Shown piece after piece: positions 47,761 to 54,969 of a DNA stretch of 64,000 bases. The stretch is from Helicobacter sp. 12S02634-8 (GTDB taxonomy: Bacteria; Campylobacterota; Campylobacteria; Campylobacterales; Helicobacteraceae). The DNA lies in NCBI RefSeq assembly GCF_002272865.1, contig NZ_MLAP01000009.1, forward strand, positions 35,814-99,813. The letters run 5' to 3'. The position numbers and the translations under genes were made by a program. Position 1 is the first letter of the stretch, and every line of letters begins with the position of its first letter. The notes under the pieces are model-generated. The model had not been told where the DNA came from. It saw only the letters and a program-made list of their open reading frames with translations, and did no database searches.

Positions 47761-49770
47761 CTAGCCCTTGGGGGGAGTGTTGGTTATGAGAGCTTTGATT
47801 TCATAGCTATAGACTTCAGGGCTTGGTAGGTGGTAGGAGCTTGAGGTGATGCGATTCCAGAATTTTCTGTTGGCTTTATAGAGAGCAAGTAAGGCTTTTT
47901 TGATGATTTTTTTGGGGCGTGTGATACCGACTAGACAATCGGGGTCAATCAATGTGATATGCTCAAACCCTGCCATCAAGAGGGTGTATTTCAAGCTTCC
48001 AGCTGTGAAAAGCCATTGGTGTGTGAAATCTTCATAAGCCCAGTAGCAGCCAGTGTTGGATTGGGCGTTGGGGACGGCGATGAAAAGCTTGCCTTGGGGC
48101 TTGAGTAGGTGGGTCTTGATGTAGTGGAGTGTGGGAATGATTGTGTCTTTAGGCAAATGCTCTAAGACATGCATCATTGTGATGAAGTCATATTGCCCTT
48201 GATAGTGGGTGATTTGCGTGATTTTTTCGACATCTAGCCCATTATTTTGGCAGTGCTTGATGGCTTCTGGGTTGGTATCAATGCCTTTGATATGTGTGTA
48301 GCCTAGTTTTTTGAGGGCTAAAAGAAACTGCCCGAGCCCACAGCCAATATCTAAAATTTGCATGGCTTCCCTTGGTTGTGCTCTGTCATCTGTTTGCTTT
48401 GTTGCGTGCTTGTTTGCCGTTGGCGGGGGGGGGGGTAGAATTTCTTTGAGATAAGGGGGGATTTGGTAGTTGTCATAGGTGCTAGCTTGGATACCGTGTG
48501 CGTAGAAATAATCAATCATTGTGTTTTCCTTTGTTGTTGGGGTTTCTTGGGTCGCTGGGATTTCTGTTGTGTTTTCTTTGATGGTGGGTGCGGGCTGTAT
48601 TTTGCGGGCTTCAAATAGTGTTTTGATAGCGGGGTAGATGTCTTGTGGGCTGATGGTGTTGATGTTGAGCTGACTGATTTGGTGGTTGAATACTTGGGCG
48701 TAATGTTTGATGTTATCTCTGATGAGAGGGGGTAAAATGAGGTAATGGCCATTGGGTAAAGGGCAAGGGGTGAAGCGCGTGAGATGGTTGCCATTAGAGA
48801 TGGTGATACAAGGGGTGTGTAAGGCGTGGGCTAGATGGGGGGCAGAGGTTTCATTGGAGATAAGCATTTGAGCGTGCGCGATGAGTGCGCTCAAGTCTAA
48901 AAGGCTAGTTTTTCCCACGAGGTCATGGACTTTATTTTGGAGGGTTTTTTTGATATGCTGCTTGAGTATTTGGGCGTTGGGTATGTCTTCTTTGCCCGAG
49001 CATAGGAGTATGTCGCAGTGATAGTGCGTGATGATATGGCTTGCGCTATGGGCAAAATGCTCCATACTCCAGCGGCGCAGAGGGCTGTTAGCCCCGATAA
49101 AAAGCAGCACATAAGGGGCGTTGATAGCAAAAGTTTGGCAAAGGTAAGACCAAGAGGGCAGGGATTGGGGGGATAAAGAGAGCTTGGTGTTTAGATGTTT
49201 GCCTAAAAATTGCGTGAAAAACTCTTTGTTTCTGTCAAATTCAAATAAAATTTCTTGAGTATTTTTCAAAAGATGGTGAAAAATTTTATCAGCCTTTTGC
49301 TTTTGGGCTTGGGAGATGTTGGAGCAATCGCCCTGTGGAGCGAATTTGTGCGTTGCGTGTATATGCCTAGAGAGAGCATAGTCAGTGTGGTAATCCCTAG
49401 AATAAGTGGGGTTGAGTAGATATGTATAGCTTGTTTGGGTGAGGGTGGCGATGATTTTGGCTCGATAGAGGGGGTTTTTGAGAAAAGCGGCTTTGTCTAG
49501 CCAGAGAAATGTATCTACCCAAGGGCTATCACAGGCTTGCGCGAAGTCTTTATAGATATGATTGCCTAAAAATGTGATGTGGTAGTGCGTGGTGTTTTTG
49601 AGCGTTTCTAGGAAATTGCGTAATAAGATATAATCCCCAATCCCATCGGTTTTGATGACAATGATGGAGTGCTTGATGGGCTTTGGGGTCTTATGGCACA
49701 CACATCTATCTAAGAGTGCAAATCCTATATCTCGTAAGCTTTTTAAGATATTTTTAAAAAACTTACGCAT
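47761..49770 (-). CDS. GT9 heptosyltransferase-like/SAM methyltransferase fusion
   Basis: A 669-residue two-domain protein. The N-terminal part (about 30-390) is like ADP-heptose:LPS heptosyltransferases (SIIVIKTDGIGDYILLRNFL, LFIGANSPLRRW, SNETSAPHLAHAL). A Thr/Lys/Glu-rich linker (about 400-420) leads to a SAM methyltransferase (about 470-600: ILDIGCGLGQFLLALKKLG, MMHVLEHLP, PQGKLFIAVPN). A C11 coding tract in the linker region (EILPPPPP) is in frame here; a change would remove only the methyltransferase. An internal Met (MIDYFYAHG) could be the old methyltransferase start. The ATG overlaps the longer frame of the upstream gene. Confidence 0.82.
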   Translation of the reverse strand: MRKFFKNILKSLRDIGFALLDRCVCHKTPKPIKHSIIVIKTDGIGDYILLRNFLETLKNTTHYHITFLGNHIYKDFAQACDSPWVDTFLWLDKAAFLKNPLYRAKIIATLTQTSYTYLLNPTYSRDYHTDYALSRHIHATHKFAPQGDCSNISQAQKQKADKIFHHLLKNTQEILFEFDRNKEFFTQFLGKHLNTKLSLSPQSLPSWSYLCQTFAINAPYVLLFIGANSPLRRWSMEHFAHSASHIITHYHCDILLCSGKEDIPNAQILKQHIKKTLQNKVHDLVGKTSLLDLSALIAHAQMLISNETSAPHLAHALHTPCITISNGNHLTRFTPCPLPNGHYLILPPLIRDNIKHYAQVFNHQISQLNINTISPQDIYPAIKTLFEARKIQPAPTIKENTTEIPATQETPTTKENTMIDYFYAHGIQASTYDNYQIPPYLKEILPPPPPTANKHATKQTDDRAQPREAMQILDIGCGLGQFLLALKKLGYTHIKGIDTNPEAIKHCQNNGLDVEKITQITHYQGQYDFITMMHVLEHLPKDTIIPTLHYIKTHLLKPQGKLFIAVPNAQSNTGCYWAYEDFTHQWLFTAGSLKYTLLMAGFEHITLIDPDCLVGITRPKKIIKKALLALYKANRKFWNRITSSSYHLPSPEVYSYEIKALITNTPPKG
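48425..48435 (-). repeat. Poly-C tract (11, coding strand) between GT9 and methyltransferase parts
   Basis: G11 on the plus strand; C11 in the coding strand, read as five Pro codons. It is in frame at this length. This is the only tract of the eight with C rather than G on the coding strand. Confidence 0.88.
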
Positions 49771-49865
49771 ATTTTGTCTTTAAACAATCAGTGCGATATT
49801 TATAGAGTGCGTGCAGCGCAAAAAGCAGATACAAAGACGCAATGAGCCCTAGGGCTATCTTGAGG

Positions 49866-51770
49866 TTATCGCCCCCCCCCCCCATCCATTATTGCTTGAT
49901 AAGCTTTCAAGTATTTTTGCGCAACAAGCAAGGCTTCAAATTGTAGCAAAGCCTTTTGTCTGCTATTTTGCGCTAAGGCTTGGTAGTCTTTGGGGCTAAG
50001 GTTTAGCACCCACTCTATGCCCTTGCATAAATCAGTGCAATCAGATTCTTGGGCTAGATAGCCTGTCTTTTTGTGCTCGATAATATCGTGATTCCCACCG
50101 ATATCAAAGCCCACCACAGGCGTGCCACAAGATAGGCTTTCAACAATGACATTGCTAAGATTTTCTGCCAAACTTGGGATCACAACAACATCAGCAGCGT
50201 TATAGACAAGTTTTAAACTCAAATCATCATAAAGATGACCTAAATAATGCGTTTCTATCCCCTCAATATTTTCACAAACTCCCATTTCATTAGCACTTGC
50301 GCCAAATACAAGGAGCTTTAGGGATTGCTTGTTTTTAAGGAGTTTGAGGGCTTCTTTGAGTTCTGCATAGCCTTTTCTCTTGATAGAGGTCGCTTGGATT
50401 GCACCAAAGGCAATGATTTTTTGCGTAGAGATAAGGTGTGTAGCTAGCTTTTCACTCGCCCCCCCCCCTATCGCTATTATCTCTTTATAGCTTTCAAGGT
50501 ATTGTAAAGATACTTTTTTTGCTTCAAAGCTTGTGAGCACTTTTTGTCTGCTATTTTGTGCTAAGGCTTGGTAGTCTTGAGGGCTGAGGTCTAATATCCA
50601 CTCTATGCCTTGTGCGAGTTCGCACGGGTCAAAGGGAGTGGCTAGATAGCCTGTTTTTTTGTGTTCTACAATGTCTTTGAGTCCGCCGATATTAAAGCAG
50701 ACTACAGGGGTGCTGCAAGCAAGACTCTCGCTTGCGACTTGTCCAAAAGACTCTGCCAAACTTGGGATCACAACAACATCAGCAGCGTTATAGACAAGTT
50801 TTAAACTCAAATCATCATAAAGATGACCTAAATAGTGTGTTTCTATGCCCTCAATATTTTCACAAACCCCCATTTCATTACCACTAGAGCCAAATACAAG
50901 GAGTTTTAGGGATTGCTTATTTTTAAGGAGTTTGAGGGCTTCTTTGAGTTCTGTATAGCCTTTTCTCTTGATGGAGGTGGCTTGGATTGCACCAAAGGCA
51001 ATGATTTTTTTGGGATTATCCAGCCGCAAAAGTGTGCGTGCAGTGTGTTTATCAAGAGGGGCATAGAGCGTGGTGTCAATGGGATTGGGGAGATTGATGA
51101 TGTGTTTGTCTTTGAAAAGGGCTGATTCTTTAGCACATTGGGCAATCCAGCTACTGAGTCCATTGATGGTGAGATTGAGCTTTTTATAGGCCTTTTGCTT
51201 CATAGCAAAGTTCCAATAACTCAGATCAAAAGGAAAGTTTGAGTTCAGCAAGGGGCATTTGCCACATTGGTTTTCAACCCCTATACAGGAGGGTGCCACA
51301 TAGTGGCACCCTCCTGTATAGGGGTTGGCGTCGTGCAAGCTCCATATCAATGGGGCTTGGATCTTACAAAGGTCTTTGACACTCAAAAAGCCGCCATTGA
51401 TCCAATGCAGATGGACAATATCGGGTTTGTGTGCGTTGATTGTTTTGATGAGATGGCGGTTATGGATAAAATCGACAGAAAAGATGTCTTGATGGCGTTT
51501 GGGGTAGAGAGAGAGAGGCAGGGCGCAAAGGGCAGGGCGGAGTTTTTCAAAGAGTTTTTGGGTCTTGGTCTTTGCTACGCGTATGATACTCGTGAGATCA
51601 CTGCTCTTGTTTTGCACAAGCATTAGAGATTCTATGGGCTCAGTGGGTTTGGTATTTTCTGTGCGTGCGTGTTTGTCTGTGTCTGCGAGCTTTTGGAGGG
51701 CTAAATGCAATCGCAAGGCTGCTCTGCCTGCTCCTCCAGAGTCTTGTGTGACTAGGTGCAGTATTTTCAA
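49866..51770 (-). CDS. GT4 glycosyltransferase with duplicated C-terminal domain
   Basis: 634 residues. The acceptor domain (about 1-230) has VTQDSGGAGRAALRLHLAL, IVHLHWINGGFLSV and the Cys-rich TGGCHYVAPSCIGV / CGKC block known from one GT4 branch. The donor Rossmann domain occurs twice: copy 1 about residues 250-435, copy 2 about 448-634, both with IIAFGAIQATSIKRKGY and VVVIPSLAE followed by a glycosyltransferase EX7E-type region (ESLACSTP; ESLSCGTP). Between them is an in-frame G10 tract. A G12 tract ends the protein (IMDGGGGR). TTG start 51770 with AGGGG upstream. With 11 or 14 Gs at the second tract the protein gains a hydrophobic tail ending at 49763. Confidence 0.85.
   Translation of the reverse strand: MKILHLVTQDSGGAGRAALRLHLALQKLADTDKHARTENTKPTEPIESLMLVQNKSSDLTSIIRVAKTKTQKLFEKLRPALCALPLSLYPKRHQDIFSVDFIHNRHLIKTINAHKPDIVHLHWINGGFLSVKDLCKIQAPLIWSLHDANPYTGGCHYVAPSCIGVENQCGKCPLLNSNFPFDLSYWNFAMKQKAYKKLNLTINGLSSWIAQCAKESALFKDKHIINLPNPIDTTLYAPLDKHTARTLLRLDNPKKIIAFGAIQATSIKRKGYTELKEALKLLKNKQSLKLLVFGSSGNEMGVCENIEGIETHYLGHLYDDLSLKLVYNAADVVVIPSLAESFGQVASESLACSTPVVCFNIGGLKDIVEHKKTGYLATPFDPCELAQGIEWILDLSPQDYQALAQNSRQKVLTSFEAKKVSLQYLESYKEIIAIGGGASEKLATHLISTQKIIAFGAIQATSIKRKGYAELKEALKLLKNKQSLKLLVFGASANEMGVCENIEGIETHYLGHLYDDLSLKLVYNAADVVVIPSLAENLSNVIVESLSCGTPVVGFDIGGNHDIIEHKKTGYLAQESDCTDLCKGIEWVLNLSPKDYQALAQNSRQKALLQFEALLVAQKYLKAYQAIMDGGGGR
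49872..49883 (-). repeat. Poly-G tract (12) at the 3' end of the GT4 gene
   Basis: C12 on the plus strand. At 12 the GT4 gene stops two codons later; at 11 or 14 it continues for about 33 codons to a TAA that overlaps the ATG of the GT9 fusion gene. Confidence 0.9.
50164..50424. repeat. In-frame segmental duplication, copy 2 (partner at 50752-51011)
   Basis: About 260 bases nearly identical to 50752-51011, offset 588 bases (196 codons). By eye there are about 12 differences, and the first roughly 80 bases in plus orientation are identical. Both copies encode the same part of the GT4 donor domain. Confidence 0.9.
50459..50468 (-). repeat. Poly-G tract (10) between the two GT4 donor domains
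   Basis: C10 on the plus strand. In frame as given; 9 or 11 Gs would stop within a few codons, leaving a one-donor-domain protein of about 440 residues. Confidence 0.9.
50752..51011. repeat. In-frame segmental duplication, copy 1
   Basis: Partner of 50164-50424. It lies in the first donor domain of the GT4 protein. Confidence 0.9.
51276..51326. repeat. Perfect palindrome, 24-bp arms with 3-bp loop, inside the GT4 gene
   Basis: Left arm 51276-51299 and right arm 51303-51326 are exact reverse complements around ATA. It encodes the conserved NPYTGGCHYVAPSCIGV segment on the minus strand; because of the symmetry the plus strand encodes almost the same peptide (I instead of Y). It lies in coding sequence, so it is not a terminator in the usual position. 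Confidence 0.95.
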
Positions 51771-51780
51771 TATCTAGCCC

Positions 51781-52749
51781 CTAGCAATCCAAAGGCTTAG
51801 AAAGCCTTTTGGGCTTGAGTTTGTCTTTGAGCGCTTTTAAGGGGGCGTAGAGATGGAATTTTGTCAAAATGGGCTTGAGAAAATCGCGCTTGAAGGAATA
51901 AAAGACTTGGCGGTGCAGCTTGCCTATGGTCATATCATAGGGCAGATTTTTGCATAGCTTGGGGCAAAAGCCCATTTCTAGGGCTTGATTTTGTAGTTCG
52001 AGGTTTTCTCCGCAATGCTCCCCGCGCCCATCGTGGCCGCGATTGACCGATAGGGGCTTGATGGGGAAGAGCGTGTAACGTTGTGCGTGGAGCATATTAC
52101 AGCACACGATGGCATCGCCATATTTTTTGCCCCTTTCTACCATATCGACCAAAATAGGCACGAGATGGGTAGTGATAGCGTTGCAAGCACGGACTTGCTC
52201 TTTGTCTTGGATCAATGCAGCAATATCAAGATCCCAATCAATGCTTTCATATCTGTCTTTCCACATCGCCACGCCCCAAGGGGAGTAGATTTTGAGTAAA
52301 AACACTTCGTGGGGGTAGGATTTGGGTATTTGGACTTTATGGTGTCTGTGTGAGGCGATAGAAATAATGCGCTGGTCGTCTTTGTAGTATTCTAGCGCAT
52401 GGTTCATGTATTCTAAAAATCTATCCGATACTAAAATATCATCTTCAAAGAAAATCACCCGATCGTATCGAGAAAATAGATATTTGAGGGCATCTTGCGC
52501 AGAGTCAAAACTGCCTTTGTTTTGCTCCCAAAAAATCCCCTCAACACTTTTAAAACCCGTGATGGAGTTGATATAAGCACGCACTTTAGCGATAGCAGGC
52601 TGATGGGCGGGGTCATAAGCATAGTCAGAAACGATATAGAGGTCAGTCTGGGAACACTCAGGATTGCTTAAAAGTGCGCTGATGGCGTTTTGCAAGCAGT
52701 CCAATCGATCATAAACGGTGATAAGAACAGGGCTTAGGGGTGCGTGCAT
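51781..52749 (-). CDS. GT-A-fold glycosyltransferase
   Basis: A 322-residue putative sugar transferase. The N-terminus SPVLITVYDRLDCLQNAISALL is a nucleotide-binding strand-helix, VIFFEDDILVSDRFLEYM carries a DxD-like acidic metal site (EDD), and SPWGVAMWKDRY is an acceptor-side block seen in GT2-like enzymes. The C-terminal 60 residues are basic and may touch the membrane. ATG 52749 with AAAAGG upstream; TTG 52752 is the alternative. It lies between cysQ-like and GT4 genes in the island. Sugar unknown. Confidence 0.75.
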   Translation of the reverse strand: MHAPLSPVLITVYDRLDCLQNAISALLSNPECSQTDLYIVSDYAYDPAHQPAIAKVRAYINSITGFKSVEGIFWEQNKGSFDSAQDALKYLFSRYDRVIFFEDDILVSDRFLEYMNHALEYYKDDQRIISIASHRHHKVQIPKSYPHEVFLLKIYSPWGVAMWKDRYESIDWDLDIAALIQDKEQVRACNAITTHLVPILVDMVERGKKYGDAIVCCNMLHAQRYTLFPIKPLSVNRGHDGRGEHCGENLELQNQALEMGFCPKLCKNLPYDMTIGKLHRQVFYSFKRDFLKPILTKFHLYAPLKALKDKLKPKRLSKPLDC

Positions 52750-52784
52750 CAAAGACCTTTTATGGAGTTAAAAATTGTGCGAGA

Positions 52785-53600
52785 TTATAGCATATTTGCT
52801 AAAAAATCCCGATAAATCTTGCCATCAATGAGGCTTTTGCTGAACGCTATGAAGTGGTTGTTTCTCAAATCGGGTTTGTTGTATAACAAGGGCTGTTTGG
52901 TCTTGCAATCTAAGATCACGCCCCCTGCTTCTGTGATGATGATATCACTTGCAGCTGTGTCCCATTCTTTGGTGCCATTGAATCTTGGGTAGATATGGGC
53001 TTTGTGCGTGGCAAGTGCGCAGAGTTTGAGGGCTGAGCCTAAGGGGAGGGGCGTGAGGTTGTAGTGCTGTAAGAAATCTTGGGTTTGTGGGGTGTCGTGG
53101 AAATTACTCACGCAAGCTATGGGGTTTGATGGGCTTGTTATGGGGCTTTGGGGGGTGATTTTGATCGCTTGGGTGGGGTCAAAATTTGTTGTGGATAAGA
53201 AGTAAGCGCCCTTGCCTTGATAGGCATAATAAAGCTCTTTGAGTGCTGGGGCATAGACAATGCCGAGTATGGGGAGATTGTTTTTTAAAAGCGCGATGTT
53301 GATTGTAAAGCCATCATTTTGTGCTAAGAAATCTTTTGTGCCATCTAGGGGGTCTAATAGCCATAAATAGGGTAAATCTTTGCGTTCAGCATAGGAGAGA
53401 GGGGCTTCTTCTGAGCAAACAGGAATATGGCTTTGGGCGTTGAGTTTGGCAGAGAGAAAATGATGGGATTGCATATCAGCGATACTCAAGGGGCTTTGGT
53501 CGGCTTTGAGCGTGAAGGTGGGGTTTTTGTAGTGTTTGAGAATTATTTCTCCGGCTGCATAGGCGAGCTTGATCGTTGGATAAAGTAAATTTATAGACAT
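52785..53600 (-). CDS. CysQ-like 3'(2'),5'-bisphosphate nucleotidase (inositol-phosphatase family)
   Basis: A 271-residue member of the lithium-sensitive phosphatase family. Metal-binding motifs are LLDPLDGTKDFLAQN (DPxDGT), the Glu pair in VCSEEAP, and KEWDTAASDIIITEAGG (WDxAAxD). CysQ usually removes the 3'-phosphate of PAP or PAPS. Here it overlaps the nucleotidyltransferase gene by 10 bases and lies in a phosphoramidate-type cluster whose donor in C. jejuni is a 3'-phospho-cytidine derivative. A role in clearing the 3',5'-bisphosphate by-product is a reasonable inference; PAP recycling or an IMPase role remain possible. Confidence 0.85.
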   Translation of the reverse strand: MSINLLYPTIKLAYAAGEIILKHYKNPTFTLKADQSPLSIADMQSHHFLSAKLNAQSHIPVCSEEAPLSYAERKDLPYLWLLDPLDGTKDFLAQNDGFTINIALLKNNLPILGIVYAPALKELYYAYQGKGAYFLSTTNFDPTQAIKITPQSPITSPSNPIACVSNFHDTPQTQDFLQHYNLTPLPLGSALKLCALATHKAHIYPRFNGTKEWDTAASDIIITEAGGVILDCKTKQPLLYNKPDLRNNHFIAFSKSLIDGKIYRDFLANML

Positions 53601-54346
53601 ATTTTGAGATCTTCTATGCTGTCTATTTCTGTCCAGCCACGATGGATATACACAGGTGAGGCGTTGTGATAGGTGTCAATGAGGATTTGTAAAAAGCTAG
53701 TCATATACATATTATTGAAGTCTTTGCCATCATAGAGGGCGTTTCTATCAAGGCTCGCATACAGCTCTAAGACTGCGGGCAAAAAGCGATGAGAAATTTT
53801 AAACAAGCCGATGTATTGCCCTTGTATTTCAGCGATATTTTGGGGCTTTTTGCCAATTTCTGTGATGGTGTCCCCAGAGATTTTGAGCGTTTCAGCATCA
53901 CTCAAAGGATCAGCAAAGCGCGCTCTCCAGAGCTTTTCCCACTCAGTATCGATGATAATACCTAAATCCCCTTGGAAATTTTTGAGTTTTTTGATGATAG
54001 TGTCTGTGTAGATGATATCAGCATAAGAGATGATGAGGTCTTGTTTTTGCTGGATACAAGAGTGCATGAAGTCTTGCGCGCAAAACATTGTAGCAACCAT
54101 ATTGGTATGCATAAAATCAATATTGGTAAAAAATTTCAGAGATTGATTTTGGAGATATTTTTGCAAAACAGGGAAGAGATAGCCCCCAACTATAGCAATG
54201 TCTGTGATGTCGTTGTGTTTGAGTGCTTGGAGCTCATGATCAATAATGGGTTTATCATTAAAAGCGACCATACATTTGGGGATAGAATCTGTGAGTGGGG
54301 CAAGGCGCGTGCCTCTGCCTGCTGCTAAAATCAAAGCTTTCATCAT
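53591..54346 (-). CDS. Nucleotidyltransferase, CTP:phosphoglutamine cytidylyltransferase-like (Cj1416-like)
   Basis: A 251-residue NTP transferase. Signature KALILAAGRGTRLAPLTDSI followed by PKCM is at the N-terminus, and an acidic metal site is seen in LIISYADIIY. In C. jejuni, Cj1416 (similar length) joins CTP and L-glutamine phosphate to give CDP-L-glutamine. The assignment rests on fold, length and exact neighbours: amidotransferase upstream, kinase before that. ATG 54346 overlaps the amidotransferase stop; AAGGGG upstream. The frame opens earlier at 54451 inside the upstream gene. Confidence 0.82.
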   Translation of the reverse strand: MMKALILAAGRGTRLAPLTDSIPKCMVAFNDKPIIDHELQALKHNDITDIAIVGGYLFPVLQKYLQNQSLKFFTNIDFMHTNMVATMFCAQDFMHSCIQQKQDLIISYADIIYTDTIIKKLKNFQGDLGIIIDTEWEKLWRARFADPLSDAETLKISGDTITEIGKKPQNIAEIQGQYIGLFKISHRFLPAVLELYASLDRNALYDGKDFNNMYMTSFLQILIDTYHNASPVYIHRGWTEIDSIEDLKICL

Positions 54347-54969
54347 TGTATCCCCTTTGCTTGTATCTCTTTTGTGTGTATCTCTTGGATAAAGTTTTCC
54401 CATATTGCCTTTGAGGGATAGGGGTGGTGCTTTTCGCGTTCGATATGCCACATCATACCAAAAATCGGCAAAGAAGTGTGTCTATAGGCTTCGATACTCT
54501 CATCTTGTGCTAGTCCTAGGGGTTTGAGCGGCTCTTTGAGTGCTGTGATGGCATAATGATGGTAGGAATTGACCTCATAGGTATTTTGGTCTGCTAGCCA
54601 TAATAATTGATGGGGGTTTGGGCTATGGCCTTTGGATTCTGTGATGGTCGCGCCAAAAAACTCTGCGATACACTGCGCGCCTCTGCATACACCGAGCAAT
54701 GGGATTTGCGTTTTTAAGCAATGGGAAATGATCTCTTTTTCATATCGATCGCGTTTTTGGTTGAGGGCATTGGGCGTGATAGAAGAGAGGTCATTGCCCC
54801 CGCTTAAAATCACAGCTTTCAGCCTAGGAGCATAGCGCGCAAAAGGAACAGCATAGCTCAAGGGCCAAAAAGCCCTTTCACCCAAAAACTCCCCCCACTC
54901 ACAGCCTAACCCCTCGCGGATTTCGTGGTAGTTTGGGGCTTCTATGAGTCGTTGCGTGATACCTATCAT
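54343..54969 (-). CDS. Class I glutamine amidotransferase-like hydrolase (Cj1417-like)
   Basis: A 208-residue stand-alone GATase-like hydrolase. The nucleophile elbow is LLGVCRGAQC (Cys95), and the catalytic His-x-Glu is in MMWHIEREKHH. In C. jejuni Cj1417 hydrolyses CDP-L-glutamine to glutamate plus cytidine diphosphoramidate. The start at 54969 overlaps the kinase stop by four bases. The longer open frame from 55119 runs through the kinase 3' end and is not used. No synthetase partner is fused, consistent with a hydrolase acting on a small nucleotide conjugate. Confidence 0.83.
   Translation of the reverse strand: MIGITQRLIEAPNYHEIREGLGCEWGEFLGERAFWPLSYAVPFARYAPRLKAVILSGGNDLSSITPNALNQKRDRYEKEIISHCLKTQIPLLGVCRGAQCIAEFFGATITESKGHSPNPHQLLWLADQNTYEVNSYHHYAITALKEPLKPLGLAQDESIEAYRHTSLPIFGMMWHIEREKHHPYPSKAIWENFIQEIHTKEIQAKGIQ

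Noticed and set aside
51267..51626. A plus-strand frame of 119 codons across the GT4 gene that repeats its NPYTGGCH peptide
   Set aside because: The shared peptide is explained by the palindrome; the rest has no coding features and lies opposite a real gene.
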